Under the pieces are notes generated by a model. That model was given only the letters and a program-made list of their open reading frames with translations. It was not told where the DNA came from and made no database searches. Below, piece after piece: positions 9,027-17,962 of a DNA stretch of 53,165 nt (positions within the stretch are counted from its first letter, which is position 1; every line of letters starts with the position of its first letter). The DNA lies in the NCBI RefSeq assembly GCF_013401435.1, contig NZ_JACBGN010000017.1, positions 1 through 53,165 of the forward strand. The letters are read 5' to 3'. A program made the translations under genes and the position numbers. Source of the stretch: Streptomyces sp. BR123. Its GTDB lineage: Bacteria > Actinomycetota > Actinomycetes > Streptomycetales > Streptomycetaceae.

Positions 9027-9893
9027 GTGCGCCGCCTCGACCGCAGTGCCCTCCGGCCACCCCTGAGACCGGCGAACCTCCTGCCGGCGCGGGAACTCGC
9101 GCTCGCCTGGTCCCTGATGGCCGCGCTCGCGCTGCTCGCCTGGGCCCTCGTACTCGACCAGGCCCGGGGCATGGGCGTCGCGCCGGGCACCATGGGCATG
9201 GACCTGCCGCTGTTCCTGCTGCTGTGGGTGATCATGATGATCGCCATGATGTTCCCGTCCGTGGCGCCGGTGGCGGTCACCTGGGCCCGGTCCATCGGCC
9301 GCGCGTCGGCCGGCGCGGCCCGCGCGGCACGGCTGACACAGTTCGTCTGCGGCTACCTGCTGGCCTGGACGGCCTTCGGGCTGCTCACGTACGGGATCCT
9401 CGCGCTCGCCGGCACCGCGGTGGAGGACCACCCCGACGCCGGCCGCTGGATCGGGGCCGGCGCGTTCCTGCTGGCCGGGCTCCAGCAGATCGGCCCGCTG
9501 AAGGACGTCTGCCTGCAGCACTGCCGCAGCCCCCTGGCACACCTCGTGCGGTACGCCGGCTTCCACCCCTGGGCCCGGGACCTCCGCGTCGGGCTCCACC
9601 ACGGCCTCTACTGCGTCGGCTGCTGCTGGGGCCTGATGATCGTCCTGATCCCGCTGGGCGTCATGAACGTCCTGGCGATGGCCGCCCTGGCCGTGGTCGT
9701 CTTCGTCGAGAAGCTGTGGCGGCTCGGCCCGCTGTTCTCCCTCGCGGTCGGCGCCGTCTTCCTCGCCCTCGCCGCCCTGGCCCCGTTCCACCCCTGGCTC
9801 CTGCCCGGACTGGAACCCCCGCAGCAGCCCGTGCCGGACATGGAGCACATGGACATGCTGCCGCCGGGCCCGGCGGCAGTCGTGGTGCCGTAG
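9027..9893 (+). CDS. DUF2182 integral membrane protein, probable metal-binding partner
   Basis: 288 residues with about seven hydrophobic segments. The second helix carries LLWVIMMIAMMFPS, the Met-rich signature of DUF2182. A cytosolic loop contains CLQHC, and HHGLYCVGCCWGLM has His/Cys pairs. The C-terminus ends with a small Met/His tail, MEHMDM, suited to binding copper or similar metals. Start GTG 9027 (GTG 9025 is out of frame). Its divergent neighbour is a DUF1326 protein with a Cys cluster. Function is not established; metal handling is inferred from residues and pairing. Confidence 0.85.
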   Translation: MRRLDRSALRPPLRPANLLPARELALAWSLMAALALLAWALVLDQARGMGVAPGTMGMDLPLFLLLWVIMMIAMMFPSVAPVAVTWARSIGRASAGAARAARLTQFVCGYLLAWTAFGLLTYGILALAGTAVEDHPDAGRWIGAGAFLLAGLQQIGPLKDVCLQHCRSPLAHLVRYAGFHPWARDLRVGLHHGLYCVGCCWGLMIVLIPLGVMNVLAMAALAVVVFVEKLWRLGPLFSLAVGAVFLALAALAPFHPWLLPGLEPPQQPVPDMEHMDMLPPGPAAVVVP

Positions 9894-10285
9894 CCGTACG
9901 GCTGCCCCGCAGGCCGTCCGTGACTCCGTCCGCCCCCGGGTTGCGCCAGAGCGCCCCGGACCAGACCTGAACCGGCCCGTGTCGGCCATGGACACTCGGC
10001 ACCATGGACGACGACCATCCGGACAACCACCCAACAGCCGATGGCACGGCGGGTGTGCCCGGCCGCCCGGCCCGGACGGGAGGAGCCGTGTGATGCCCCG
10101 CCGCCGAGGCCGCTCCGGCCGCGCCGAACGCGGTACCCCACCTCCGCCGCGACGAATCCGGCCCCGGCCCCCGGTTGCGGGTGCGCCGCGCGGGTCGGCC
10201 GCGGCGGAGACGTCCGGCGCATGAACCGCCGGACACCCCACGACGGCAGCTGCCCCCGTCGGCCGCACCCCGGCGGGAAGGCGGA
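9894..10285. other. Intergenic stretch with no supported gene
   Basis: 392 bases. A 29-codon reading frame starting ATG 10004 (MDDDHPDNHPTADG...) is the only Asp/His-rich short frame near DUF2182, but nothing else supports it. The rest is Pro/Arg-coding in all frames, as expected of non-coding GC-rich DNA. Confidence 0.4.
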
Positions 10286-11368
10286 TCAACGACGGGCCGG
10301 GGCCTGCCCCGGCCCCTGGGCGGGCGCAGCACCCTGGACCGGCCCTTGCCCCGGCCCCTGCCCCTGGCCCGGCGGTGGGGCGGCCTGTCGGCGGCCCGGA
10401 TTCGCCGGGCCCATGATGGCCCGCTCGTACAGCGCGCGCACACCCTCTCCGAACCGGCTGCTGTACGAGGTCTTCTCGTCCCCGCCCCCGTCACGGCCGC
10501 CGATCACCCCGATCAGGGCGTGCCCGTCGGTCAGCACAGGACCGCCGCTCGTGCCGTTGGGTACGTCCGCGCAATCCAGCCGCAGCTGCGTGGGCCCCTC
10601 GGCACGGGCGGTGTTGAAGCACTCCAGCGACTGCTCGGCGGTGTTCGGGAAGCCCACGAGCCGTGCCGGCGCGGGCAGTTCGGCGTCGAACCGGAGCGTC
10701 TCCGCCCCCGTCACGTCCTCCAGCTCCTCGCCCGGCCGCCCCGGCCTGCGCAGCCGGAGGAAGGCCACGTCGTAGTCGGGATCCTGGTCCTCGGTCCAGC
10801 GCGGGTCCACGTCGATCCGGGTGGGTACCCACACCCCGTACGGGGCCTGCCCGTCCCGGTAGCCGGGCACGAAGGCGAGGTTGGTGCGGAAACCCAGGGC
10901 GGCCCGGTACACGCAGTGCGCGGCCGTGGCGACCAGGTCGCCGGCCGGGGAGTGGACCACGACGCCCGAGCAGTGGTGCTCGGGGTCGCCGTCGCTGCCG
11001 GGGGAGAACAGCGCCCCGACCGTCGGCTCGCCGGCGGCGGGCCGTGCCACGAGCGGGTCGGAGGGCCGCCATCCCCCCGCCCGCCAGTTCGTGTTGCGCC
11101 GCGGGGCGGCCTGCCGCGCGCGCAGCCCCGGATCGGCCTCCGCCTCCCGTACGATCCCGTCCAGCACGGCCGATGCCGTGCGGTCGGCGGTCTCCGGGTC
11201 CTGCAGGTACGTTCCGCGGACCCGGTCGCCGGCCGCCGAGTTCGCCACGATGCCCCGCAGCTGCCACGCGTACGCGGCGACACCCGCCAGCACCGCGCAG
11301 CACCCGACGAGGAGCAGCCGGCGACCGATGCCCCGCCTGCTGCCCCGCCTGCGCCCTGTGGTGACCAT
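10286..11368 (-). CDS. Trypsin-like serine protease, membrane-anchored or secreted
   Basis: 360 residues. An Arg-rich start followed by a hydrophobic segment (about 18-36, LLLVGCCAVLAGVAAYAW) indicates a signal anchor or signal peptide. The catalytic triad of the chymotrypsin fold is readable: His in VATAAHCVY, Asp in DYDVAFLRL, Ser in NGTSGGPVLT. Paired cysteines (HHCSG and AAHC; ECF and LDCAD) suggest disulfides. The last ~35 residues are Gly/Gln/Pro repeats. ATG 11368 has GGGAG five bases upstream. Likely a V8/trypsin-type extracellular protease; substrate unknown. Confidence 0.88.
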   Translation of the reverse strand: MVTTGRRRGSRRGIGRRLLLVGCCAVLAGVAAYAWQLRGIVANSAAGDRVRGTYLQDPETADRTASAVLDGIVREAEADPGLRARQAAPRRNTNWRAGGWRPSDPLVARPAAGEPTVGALFSPGSDGDPEHHCSGVVVHSPAGDLVATAAHCVYRAALGFRTNLAFVPGYRDGQAPYGVWVPTRIDVDPRWTEDQDPDYDVAFLRLRRPGRPGEELEDVTGAETLRFDAELPAPARLVGFPNTAEQSLECFNTARAEGPTQLRLDCADVPNGTSGGPVLTDGHALIGVIGGRDGGGDEKTSYSSRFGEGVRALYERAIMGPANPGRRQAAPPPGQGQGPGQGPVQGAAPAQGPGQAPARR

Positions 11369-11728
11369 GTGGACTCCCGCCGCCGCCTGCCCCGATTCCC
11401 TTTTCCCGCCCCCTGTTCGACGGAGGCGGTCGCGGCGGGAGTTCCCCACGGGCATGTGGTCGTCCTCACAACCATCCGGCCGACTCCCGTCCTGCCGTCC
11501 GGCACCGCACCCGCGCCCTCGCCGTGCCCCACCGCGCGCCCTCGGTGCTCCCCGCCGCCGCTCCCTGAAGGTCTTCCTTCCCCGGGGATCCGACTCCCCC
11601 GGAACCACGGGCGCGGCCGCTGACCCGGAGAGCGCCGCCGAGCCCGGCCGTTTCCGCAGCCGAGCGGGGTCGTTGACCACCCCGGACGGCGGCGCAGGGC
11701 CCCGTCCTCGCACGAAGGGGCAGAGGCC
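11369..11728. other. Intergenic region between divergent protease and methyltransferase genes
   Basis: 360 bases with room for two divergent promoters. No confident -35/-10 pair, operator or small gene was recognised. The last bases hold the AAGGGG and GAGG ribosome-binding bases of the methyltransferase gene. Confidence 0.4.
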
Positions 11729-12397
11729 ATGGACAGGACCCCCGGCTCGGCGAAGACGGTGCCGATCACCCCGGAGGTGTACGCGTACCTGCTCGCGCAG
11801 ACCGAACCGCCGACGCCCGTCCAGCAGTCGCTCACCGCCCGCACGCGCGAGCTCGGCGACATCGCGGTCATGCAGGTCCCTCACGAGCAGGCCCGCTTCC
11901 TCACCCTCATCACCCGGATCACCGGCGCCCGCCGCGTCGTCGAGGTGGGCACCTTCACCGGCTACTCCACCCTCGCCCTCGCCGAGGGCCTCTCCCCCGG
12001 CGGGCGCGTGGTGACCTGCGACATCTCGGAGGAGTGGACGGCGATCGCCCGGGAGGCCTGGCAGGCCGCCGGCGTCACCGACCGCATCGACCTGCGGCTC
12101 GGCCCGGCCGCGGACACCCTCGCCGCGCTCCCCTACGAGGCCGAGATCGACCTCGCCTTCCTCGACGCCGACAAGGGCGGCTACCGCGCCTACTGGGACG
12201 AGCTCGTGCCGCGGATGCGGCCCGGCGGGCTGCTCCTCGCCGACAACGTCCTGTACGGCGGCGACGCCGCCCGTCCCGACGCCACCGGAAACGCCCTGGC
12301 GATCCGGGAGTTCAACGCCCACGTGCGCGCCGACACCCGGGTCGAGTCCGTCCTCCTCACCATCGCGGACGGCCTCACCCTCGCCCGCAAACGCTGA
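11729..12397 (+). CDS. Class I SAM-dependent O-methyltransferase (caffeoyl-CoA OMT-like)
   Basis: 222 residues, the usual size for the O-methyltransferase family 3. SAM-binding VVEVGTFTGYSTLALA near residue 73; DADK(GGY) near 150 and ADNVLYGG near 171 supply the metal-binding acidic residues of the catechol/caffeoyl-CoA group. It probably methylates a catechol-like small molecule with a divalent metal. It stands alone downstream of a divergent protease, followed by the phosphatase gene 76 bp later, perhaps on one transcript. Substrate cannot be read. Confidence 0.88.
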   Translation: MDRTPGSAKTVPITPEVYAYLLAQTEPPTPVQQSLTARTRELGDIAVMQVPHEQARFLTLITRITGARRVVEVGTFTGYSTLALAEGLSPGGRVVTCDISEEWTAIAREAWQAAGVTDRIDLRLGPAADTLAALPYEAEIDLAFLDADKGGYRAYWDELVPRMRPGGLLLADNVLYGGDAARPDATGNALAIREFNAHVRADTRVESVLLTIADGLTLARKR

Positions 12398-12473
12398 CCC
12401 GGCCCAACCCGGAACCCGACCCCCCCGAACCGACCCGCCGCAGGGGCATCCTTGGTCATGACAACACCCGACC

Positions 12474-13259
12474 ATGGAGCCACAGTTGACCCAGCAGCCG
12501 CCCCGCCCGGCGTCGCCCCGACGCCGCCGCCACATCACCTTCGACCGCCTGCACAACTTCCGAGACCTGGGCGGCTACCGCGGTGCCGACGGCCGTACGG
12601 TCGCCTGGGGCGCGCTCTACCGCGCCGACTCGCTGGGCAAGCTCCAGATCGGGGAAGCCGATTGGGACCGCTTCCTCGCCCTGGACGTACGCACGGTCAT
12701 CGACCTGCGCTACCCCTGGGAGATCGAGGCCAAGGGCCGCGTCCCCACCCCCGAGCCGGGCCGTTTCACCTACGCCAACCTCAGCATCGAGCACCGCCCG
12801 TACGACCAGGCCGCCATCGACCCCGACACAGACCCCTGGCGGTACCTGGCCGACCGGTTCGCGGAGGTCGCCGAGGACGGGGTCGAGGAGATCCGGCAGG
12901 TGATCGAGCTGATCGCCACCGGGCCGGGCCCGGCGGTCTTCCACTGCACCTCCGGCAAGGACCGCACGGGACTCGTCGCCGCCCTCCTCCTCACTCTCCT
13001 CGGGGTGTCCGAGGAGGACGTCCTCGCCGACTTCGCCCTGACCGAACTGGCCACCGAGCGGCTCCTGGCCGACTGGCACGCCGCCAACCCGGACCGCACC
13101 ATGCGCTGGCCGTCGTACGGGCGTGCGCCGGCGGTCGTCCTGTCCCTGGTCCTCGCCGACCTGTCGGCGCGCTACGGCTCGCCGACCGGCTACCTCACCG
13201 ACCGCGTGGGCATCACGCACGCCACGCAGAACCGCCTGCGATCCCGGTTCCTGACCTGA
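12474..13259 (+). CDS. Tyrosine-protein phosphatase-like enzyme (DSP/PTP superfamily)
   Basis: Up to 261 residues. N-terminal NFRDLGGYR is the hallmark of the bacterial tyrosine phosphatase (LipA/Y-phosphatase3) family. The P-loop HCTSGKDRTG near residue 155 fits C-x5-R with the catalytic Cys, with K/D after it as in phosphoinositide/protein dual-specificity members. Start is uncertain: ATG 12474 has a poor ribosome site, while TTG 12486 has GGAG six bases upstream and would give a Thr-Gln-Gln start. Cytosolic. Convergent with the minus-strand operon that ends at 13275. Confidence 0.88.
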   Translation: MEPQLTQQPPRPASPRRRRHITFDRLHNFRDLGGYRGADGRTVAWGALYRADSLGKLQIGEADWDRFLALDVRTVIDLRYPWEIEAKGRVPTPEPGRFTYANLSIEHRPYDQAAIDPDTDPWRYLADRFAEVAEDGVEEIRQVIELIATGPGPAVFHCTSGKDRTGLVAALLLTLLGVSEEDVLADFALTELATERLLADWHAANPDRTMRWPSYGRAPAVVLSLVLADLSARYGSPTGYLTDRVGITHATQNRLRSRFLT

Positions 13260-13274
13260 GCGATCCGCCGCCGT

Positions 13275-14477
13275 TCAGCAGCGGAGCGCTTCGAACGCAG
13301 CCGACAGGTCTTCTTTGAGGTCGGTCAGGGATTCGAAACCGACGTGGACGCGGATCAGGGGGCCCCGGCCCGCCCAGGTGCCCGGGAGGCGGTGGGAGAC
13401 CGGGTCGGCGGGGACGACGAGGCTCTCGTAACCGCCGTAGCTGTGGCCGAGGCCGAAGAGGCGGAGGCGGTCGAGCATCGCGTCGACGGCGGCCCTGCCG
13501 AAGTCGGGGTGGAGTTCCACCCCGAACAGGCCGGCTGCGCCGGTGAAGTCGCGGCGCCACAGTGCATGGCCCGGGTCCCCCGGGAGGCCGGGGTGCAGGA
13601 CGGCCGCCACACCCTCCTGCCCGGCGGTCCAGCGGGCGAGTTCCAGTCCCTGCTCGTGGTGCCTGGCCATGCGTACGCCCAGGGTGCGCAGCCCGCGCAG
13701 GCCCAGGTAGGCGTCGTCCGCTCCGGCACACTGGCCGAGCCGGATGGCGGCGGCCCGGACGGTCGGATAGCTCTCCTGCGAGCAGACGATCGCGCCGAGG
13801 ATGCTGTCGGCGTGCCCCGTCAGGTACTTCGTCGCGGAGTGCACGACGACGTCCACGCCCGCGTCGGCGCCGCCGCCGAGCGCCATCGGCCGGAAGAAGG
13901 CGGGCGTGGCCCAGGTGTTGTCGGCGATGGTGGTCACTCCCCGGGCCCGGCACGCGGTGGTGAGGGCCGGGACGTCCTGCACCTCGAAAGTGGTCGAGCC
14001 CGGGGACTCCAGGTAGAGCAGCCTGGTACGGGGGCGGATCAGGTCCTCGATCGCGGCACCGCCCGCGCGTGGATCGTAGTACTCGGTCTCCACTCCCAGC
14101 GCGGCGAGCGAGTCGCAGAACTTCCGGGTCGGCAGGTAGACGGAGTCGCTGACGAGGATGTGGTCCCCGGCCCGGACGTACGCGAGGATCGCCGTGGTGA
14201 TCGCCGACAGGCCGGAGCAGGTCAGCACCGACGCGTGTCCGCCCTCCAGCTCGGTCAGCGCCTGCTCGAAGGCACGGCCGGTGGGGGTGCCGAAGCGGCC
14301 GTAGACCGGGGTGCCCCGCTTGAGGGGGTCTGCCTGCGAGGCCGCCATCTCGGCCGTGTCCCGGTAGAGAGCGGTGGAGGCGCGGTACACGGGCGGGTTG
14401 ACGTAGCCGCCCTGCCGGGCCGGATCGGAGCCGGCGTGCACGAAGCGGGTCTCCGGTGAGTTCGTGGGATCGTTCAC
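13275..14477 (-). CDS. PLP-dependent trans-sulfuration-type lyase/synthase
   Basis: 400 residues of the cystathionine gamma-synthase/beta-lyase family. YGRFGTPTGRAFE near residue 59, LLYLESPGSTTFEV near 153 and the PLP lysine K217 in SATKYLTGH are visible. Such enzymes break or form C-S bonds at the beta or gamma carbon of Cys, homocysteine or O-acylated Ser/homoserine. Last of six co-directional genes. GTG 14477 overlaps the exporter's stop (GTGA); the preceding in-frame ATG 14573 lies inside the exporter gene. In a cluster with a sulfurtransferase, two ATP-grasp ligases and a radical SAM enzyme it probably handles a sulfur-bearing amino acid of a special pathway, not housekeeping Met synthesis. 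Confidence 0.85.
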   Translation of the reverse strand: MNDPTNSPETRFVHAGSDPARQGGYVNPPVYRASTALYRDTAEMAASQADPLKRGTPVYGRFGTPTGRAFEQALTELEGGHASVLTCSGLSAITTAILAYVRAGDHILVSDSVYLPTRKFCDSLAALGVETEYYDPRAGGAAIEDLIRPRTRLLYLESPGSTTFEVQDVPALTTACRARGVTTIADNTWATPAFFRPMALGGGADAGVDVVVHSATKYLTGHADSILGAIVCSQESYPTVRAAAIRLGQCAGADDAYLGLRGLRTLGVRMARHHEQGLELARWTAGQEGVAAVLHPGLPGDPGHALWRRDFTGAAGLFGVELHPDFGRAAVDAMLDRLRLFGLGHSYGGYESLVVPADPVSHRLPGTWAGRGPLIRVHVGFESLTDLKEDLSAAFEALRC

Positions 14478-15751
14478 CGGGCCGCCGCCGATGCGGGCAG
14501 GGGAGGCCGGGAGGCGGTGTCGGGCCGTGGGCGGCCGCCCAGCAGCAGGGCGAGGAGGGCCGCGCCCGCGCATTGCGCCGCCACCACCGACCAGAACGCG
14601 TCAGGGTGGCCGGAGGCCTCGTAGTGGGCGAAGACGAAGCCGCCGACGACGCCGGCGAAGAGCCCGCCGATGCCGGCGGTCAGCCGCTGGATCCCGAACG
14701 CGAAGGCGGGGTTGCCGGGGATCCGGTCGACGAGTTCCAGGTCGCAGCGCAGGAAGAGGAAGATCTCGCCGAGGGTGAAGAGCGCGGTCCCGGCCAGCAG
14801 GGCCGGGATGCTGCCGAGGGCCATGGCCCCGGTGCCGAGGGCCATCAGCACGAACGACCCGACCACGAGGAGGCGGTAGGAGGCGCGCGCGATGCGGTCG
14901 GCGAGGGCCGGCTGGAGCAGCACCACCATGGCGCAGTTGAGCAGCATCACCCAGCCGAGGACCTGGATGCCGGACGCCTCGGCCGCGTACAGGCCGATGA
15001 AGCTCTGGAAGAAGAAGTAGAGGTAGAAGGCGAGGGCCGTGAACAGGACGGGACGGAGGGCGCCGCGCAGGACCGCCCGCTTTCCTCCGGGGGCCACGCC
15101 CCCGGAGGCTGCGGGGGTGTCGGCCGGGCGGGTTTCGACGGGTGTGAGGGCGGCCTGGTGCGCGGCGGTGATCAGCGCGAAGAACACGGCGAGGCCGGTG
15201 AGGAGCAGGACCGGGTCGGCGCCGACCAGCACGGCGGCGAGCAGCGGGCCGAGGCCCATGCCGGCGTTGAGGGCGGCGCTGCTGACCCCGAGGAAGAGCG
15301 GGCGCAGCTCGTCGGAGACGCTGGTGACGATGTACGCCTTGTTCGCCGGGAGGTACAGCGCCGGTCCGGCCGCGACGAGCACGACGGCCGGGTACGCGGC
15401 CCAGGGCAGGCGGACGGCCAGGCCGAGCAGGACCAGACCGGCCGTGCGCAGGGTCAGCGCGAGCACCATGGTCCGCTTGAGTCCGAGCCGGTTCACGACC
15501 GTGCCGCCCAGGATGCTGCCGCCGAACTGGATGAAGGTGGCCGCGGCCACCAGGATCCCGGCGACCCGGATGTCCAGGCCGACGGCCCGGACCAGCAGCA
15601 CCCCCATGAAGGGGGTCACCATGTAGCTGCCGAGGGCGACGACGAAGGACAGGCCGATCAGGGACTTGAGACCGGCGGGCAGCTCGGCGAAGGTGCGCCA
15701 TTTCGCGGCTGCTGCGGCGGCGGCCCCGGCGCCCCGGCGTGGCTGGGTCAC
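14474..15751 (-). CDS. MFS transporter, probable exporter of the cluster product
   Basis: 425 residues, about 12 hydrophobic segments with a longer polar loop near residue 205. An MFS-type loop after helix 2 reads GGTVVNRLGLKRT, and the second-half equivalent is ADRIARASYR. It resembles drug-efflux (MdtH-like) members. GTG 15751 overlaps the sulfurtransferase stop by four bases and the 3' end overlaps the PLP gene by four bases. Position inside a biosynthetic operon suggests export of, or resistance to, the product. Confidence 0.85.
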   Translation of the reverse strand: MTQPRRGAGAAAAAAAKWRTFAELPAGLKSLIGLSFVVALGSYMVTPFMGVLLVRAVGLDIRVAGILVAAATFIQFGGSILGGTVVNRLGLKRTMVLALTLRTAGLVLLGLAVRLPWAAYPAVVLVAAGPALYLPANKAYIVTSVSDELRPLFLGVSSAALNAGMGLGPLLAAVLVGADPVLLLTGLAVFFALITAAHQAALTPVETRPADTPAASGGVAPGGKRAVLRGALRPVLFTALAFYLYFFFQSFIGLYAAEASGIQVLGWVMLLNCAMVVLLQPALADRIARASYRLLVVGSFVLMALGTGAMALGSIPALLAGTALFTLGEIFLFLRCDLELVDRIPGNPAFAFGIQRLTAGIGGLFAGVVGGFVFAHYEASGHPDAFWSVVAAQCAGAALLALLLGGRPRPDTASRPPLPASAAAR

Positions 15752-16704
15752 GGTGCGCTGCTCCCCCCGGTGGCCGCGGACGGGCCGGAGGGGAGGCCGG
15801 TGGCCACCGGCCGGTCCGAGGGAAGGCCCCATTCGCTCCAGGAGCCGTCGTACACGGCCAGGTCGCGGTAGCCGGCCAGGGTGGCTCCGAGCGCGAGGAC
15901 GCAGGCGGTGACCCCGGAGCCGCAGCTGAAGTACAGCTGCTCGCGGTCGCCGGCCGCGGTCTCGAACGCCGTGCGCAGTTCGTTCGGCGGCCGCATCAGG
16001 CCGTCGTCCCGCTGGAGCTCGCCGAAGGGCAGGGAGACCGATCCGGGCATGTGGCCGCCGCGCAGGCCCGGGCGCGGCTCGGGGGCGGTGCCGGCGTACC
16101 TCTGCCTGGTGCGGGCGTCGAGGACGGCGGCGGCGGGGTCGGAGAGGGCGGCGGCGACGGTTCCGGAGTCCGCGATCAGGCCCGGACGGGGCCGGGCCGT
16201 GAAGGTGCCGGGCGGGCCGTCGTACGCCGCCGGCACCGGTTCGACCGGGTGGCCGGCCGCGATCCAGGCGGGCAGGCCCCCGTCGAGGACCGCGGCCCGG
16301 TCGAAGCCCATGGCGCGCAGCATCCACCACGCGCGGGCGCTTGAGTAGATGCCCTGGGCGTCGTAGACGACGACCGTGTCGGTGTCGTGCAGGCCGAGGG
16401 CGCGCACGGCCTCGGTGAACTCCCGAGGGCCGGGCATGGTGTGCGGCAGGGGCGACGTGTGGTCGGACAGCGGCCCGTCGAGGTCGAAGGGCCGGGCGCC
16501 GGGGAGACGGAGGGCGGCGCCGCGGTGGGCGCCGACGGAGGCGTCGAAAAGGACCACGCCCTCCCCGGCGAGGGCGGCCAGCCGATCGGCCGTGACGAGC
16601 GGGCCGTGGAGGCCGAGGAGGGCGGCGGAGGCGGTACCGCCGGAACCGGCGCCGGCTGAAGCAGCGTCGGCTGAAGCGGCGTCGGCGGGTGTCATGGCGC
16701 TCAT
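15748..16704 (-). CDS. Two-domain sulfurtransferase (3-mercaptopyruvate/thiosulfate type)
   Basis: 318 residues with tandem rhodanese domains (about 35-155 and 175-300). The active loop is CGSGVTA with Cys at about residue 261; CGS/TGVTA is the form seen in 3-mercaptopyruvate sulfurtransferases. GGLPAWIAAGHPVE closes domain 1. It makes a Cys persulfide and passes sulfur to an acceptor. N-terminal ~25 residues are Ala/Ser/Gly filler. ATG 16704 overlaps the ATP-grasp stop (ATGA). In this operon it could supply sulfur for the radical SAM or ligase steps. Confidence 0.88.
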   Translation of the reverse strand: MSAMTPADAASADAASAGAGSGGTASAALLGLHGPLVTADRLAALAGEGVVLFDASVGAHRGAALRLPGARPFDLDGPLSDHTSPLPHTMPGPREFTEAVRALGLHDTDTVVVYDAQGIYSSARAWWMLRAMGFDRAAVLDGGLPAWIAAGHPVEPVPAAYDGPPGTFTARPRPGLIADSGTVAAALSDPAAAVLDARTRQRYAGTAPEPRPGLRGGHMPGSVSLPFGELQRDDGLMRPPNELRTAFETAAGDREQLYFSCGSGVTACVLALGATLAGYRDLAVYDGSWSEWGLPSDRPVATGLPSGPSAATGGSSAP

Positions 16705-17942
16705 GCGGTGCCTCCGGCGGGCGCGGGCGCGGGCGCCGAGAGCCGCCGCCAGCGGGTGTTGTCGGAGAACCAGCCGGCCACTCGTTCGAGGTTGGCCGCG
16801 ACTTCCTCCTCGGTGTCGCCGTCGACCACGTACCCGGCCAGGAAGAGACCGGACTTGACCCCGCCGTGGTACTCCCGGCCGGCAGCGCCGGTCAGAGCCT
16901 CCTCGCGGATGCACTCGGGGCGCTCGGCCCCTGTTTCGCCGGTCGGCAGCTGCTCCAGCACACCGCTCTGCGGGGGGATGCACAGCGCTCCGGCCGGCCG
17001 GTAGGAGGGGGTGCCGAGGGTCGGGGGGAGGCCGCACTCGCCGTACAGCCATTCCTTGTCGAGGTCGATGCCGAACGCGTGCCGGACCATGGAGCTGATC
17101 ATGCCGCCGCCGGTGCGGCTGGCGATCTCGCAGAACACCAGCCGGTCGTCCGGGGTGATCCAGAATTCGGAGTGGAAGGCGGTCTGCGGGGGTGTCGGCA
17201 GCTCGGCGAGGACCGCTTGCGCGGCCTTGACGAGGCGGTCGTACAGGGGGTCCTGCGGGGTGAGCGGGAGGTTGGCCACCCAGTCGTCGTCCCGGAAGGA
17301 CAGACAGTCGTTGAGGTAGCGGAAGGGGTGGACGAACGCCACTTCGCCGCCGAGCACGAGGCCGTCCACGTGGTACATCTGGCCGGGTATGAAGACCTCG
17401 ATCTCGCTGCTGCCCCGCCACGGGGCGGCGAGACAGGCATCCAGGTCCGCCTCGTCGCGGATGACCCGTGTACCCAGCGAACCGGACTCGGACACCGGTT
17501 TGACCACCACCGGGTAGCCGTGCTCGGCGACGAACTCGACGGCGGTGTAGGCCGAGTCGAGCTTGCGGTAGGCGGGTATCTCGACGGGGCCGCCCGCGAG
17601 GTGGTCCTTCATGACCACCTTGTCGCGGAAGGCGAGCGCGCTCGCCGTGTGCTGGCCGGGCAGCCCGAGCAGCTCGCGCAGCTGGGCGGCCCGTACGACG
17701 TCGGCTTCGGCGCGGGCGAAGACCGCCTCGACCGCGAACTCGCGGGCCAGGCGCAGCGCGGTCTTCTCGACCAGCTGGTTCGTGTCGTAGTCGGCGAAGG
17801 CGTACACGTGCGGGAGGTGGGCGTAGCCGTCCGCGTATTCGTGTGCGGTCACGATGACCGGGACGATTCCCGTGCCGGCGAGCCACCGGTCGTACGGTGT
17901 CTTGGCGTGCGGCGTCTTGGCGAAGACGAGGATGTGGCGCAT
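16701..17942 (-). CDS. ATP-grasp domain ligase (second of two in the operon)
   Basis: 413 residues. Pre-ATP-grasp region 1-105, then VVMKDHLA (about 112), the ATP-binding loop YPVVVKPVSESGSLGT (about 143-158) and the metal-binding strand FCEIASRTGGG near 270. This is the layout of carboxylate-amine/thiol ligases that activate an acid as acyl phosphate and join it to an amine, as in dipeptide or amino-acid ligases. A long C-terminal part (300-400) is less recognisable. It starts 20 bp after the radical SAM gene and ends overlapping the sulfurtransferase start. Substrates unknown. Confidence 0.85.
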   Translation of the reverse strand: MRHILVFAKTPHAKTPYDRWLAGTGIVPVIVTAHEYADGYAHLPHVYAFADYDTNQLVEKTALRLAREFAVEAVFARAEADVVRAAQLRELLGLPGQHTASALAFRDKVVMKDHLAGGPVEIPAYRKLDSAYTAVEFVAEHGYPVVVKPVSESGSLGTRVIRDEADLDACLAAPWRGSSEIEVFIPGQMYHVDGLVLGGEVAFVHPFRYLNDCLSFRDDDWVANLPLTPQDPLYDRLVKAAQAVLAELPTPPQTAFHSEFWITPDDRLVFCEIASRTGGGMISSMVRHAFGIDLDKEWLYGECGLPPTLGTPSYRPAGALCIPPQSGVLEQLPTGETGAERPECIREEALTGAAGREYHGGVKSGLFLAGYVVDGDTEEEVAANLERVAGWFSDNTRWRRLSAPAPAPAGGTA

Positions 17943-17962
17943 CGGGGCGATCTTCCTGTGGG

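Noticed and set aside
10004..10093. 29-codon Asp/His-rich frame after the DUF2182 gene
   Set aside because: Too short, no clear ribosome site and no homologue that I know; mentioned only in the intergenic entry.
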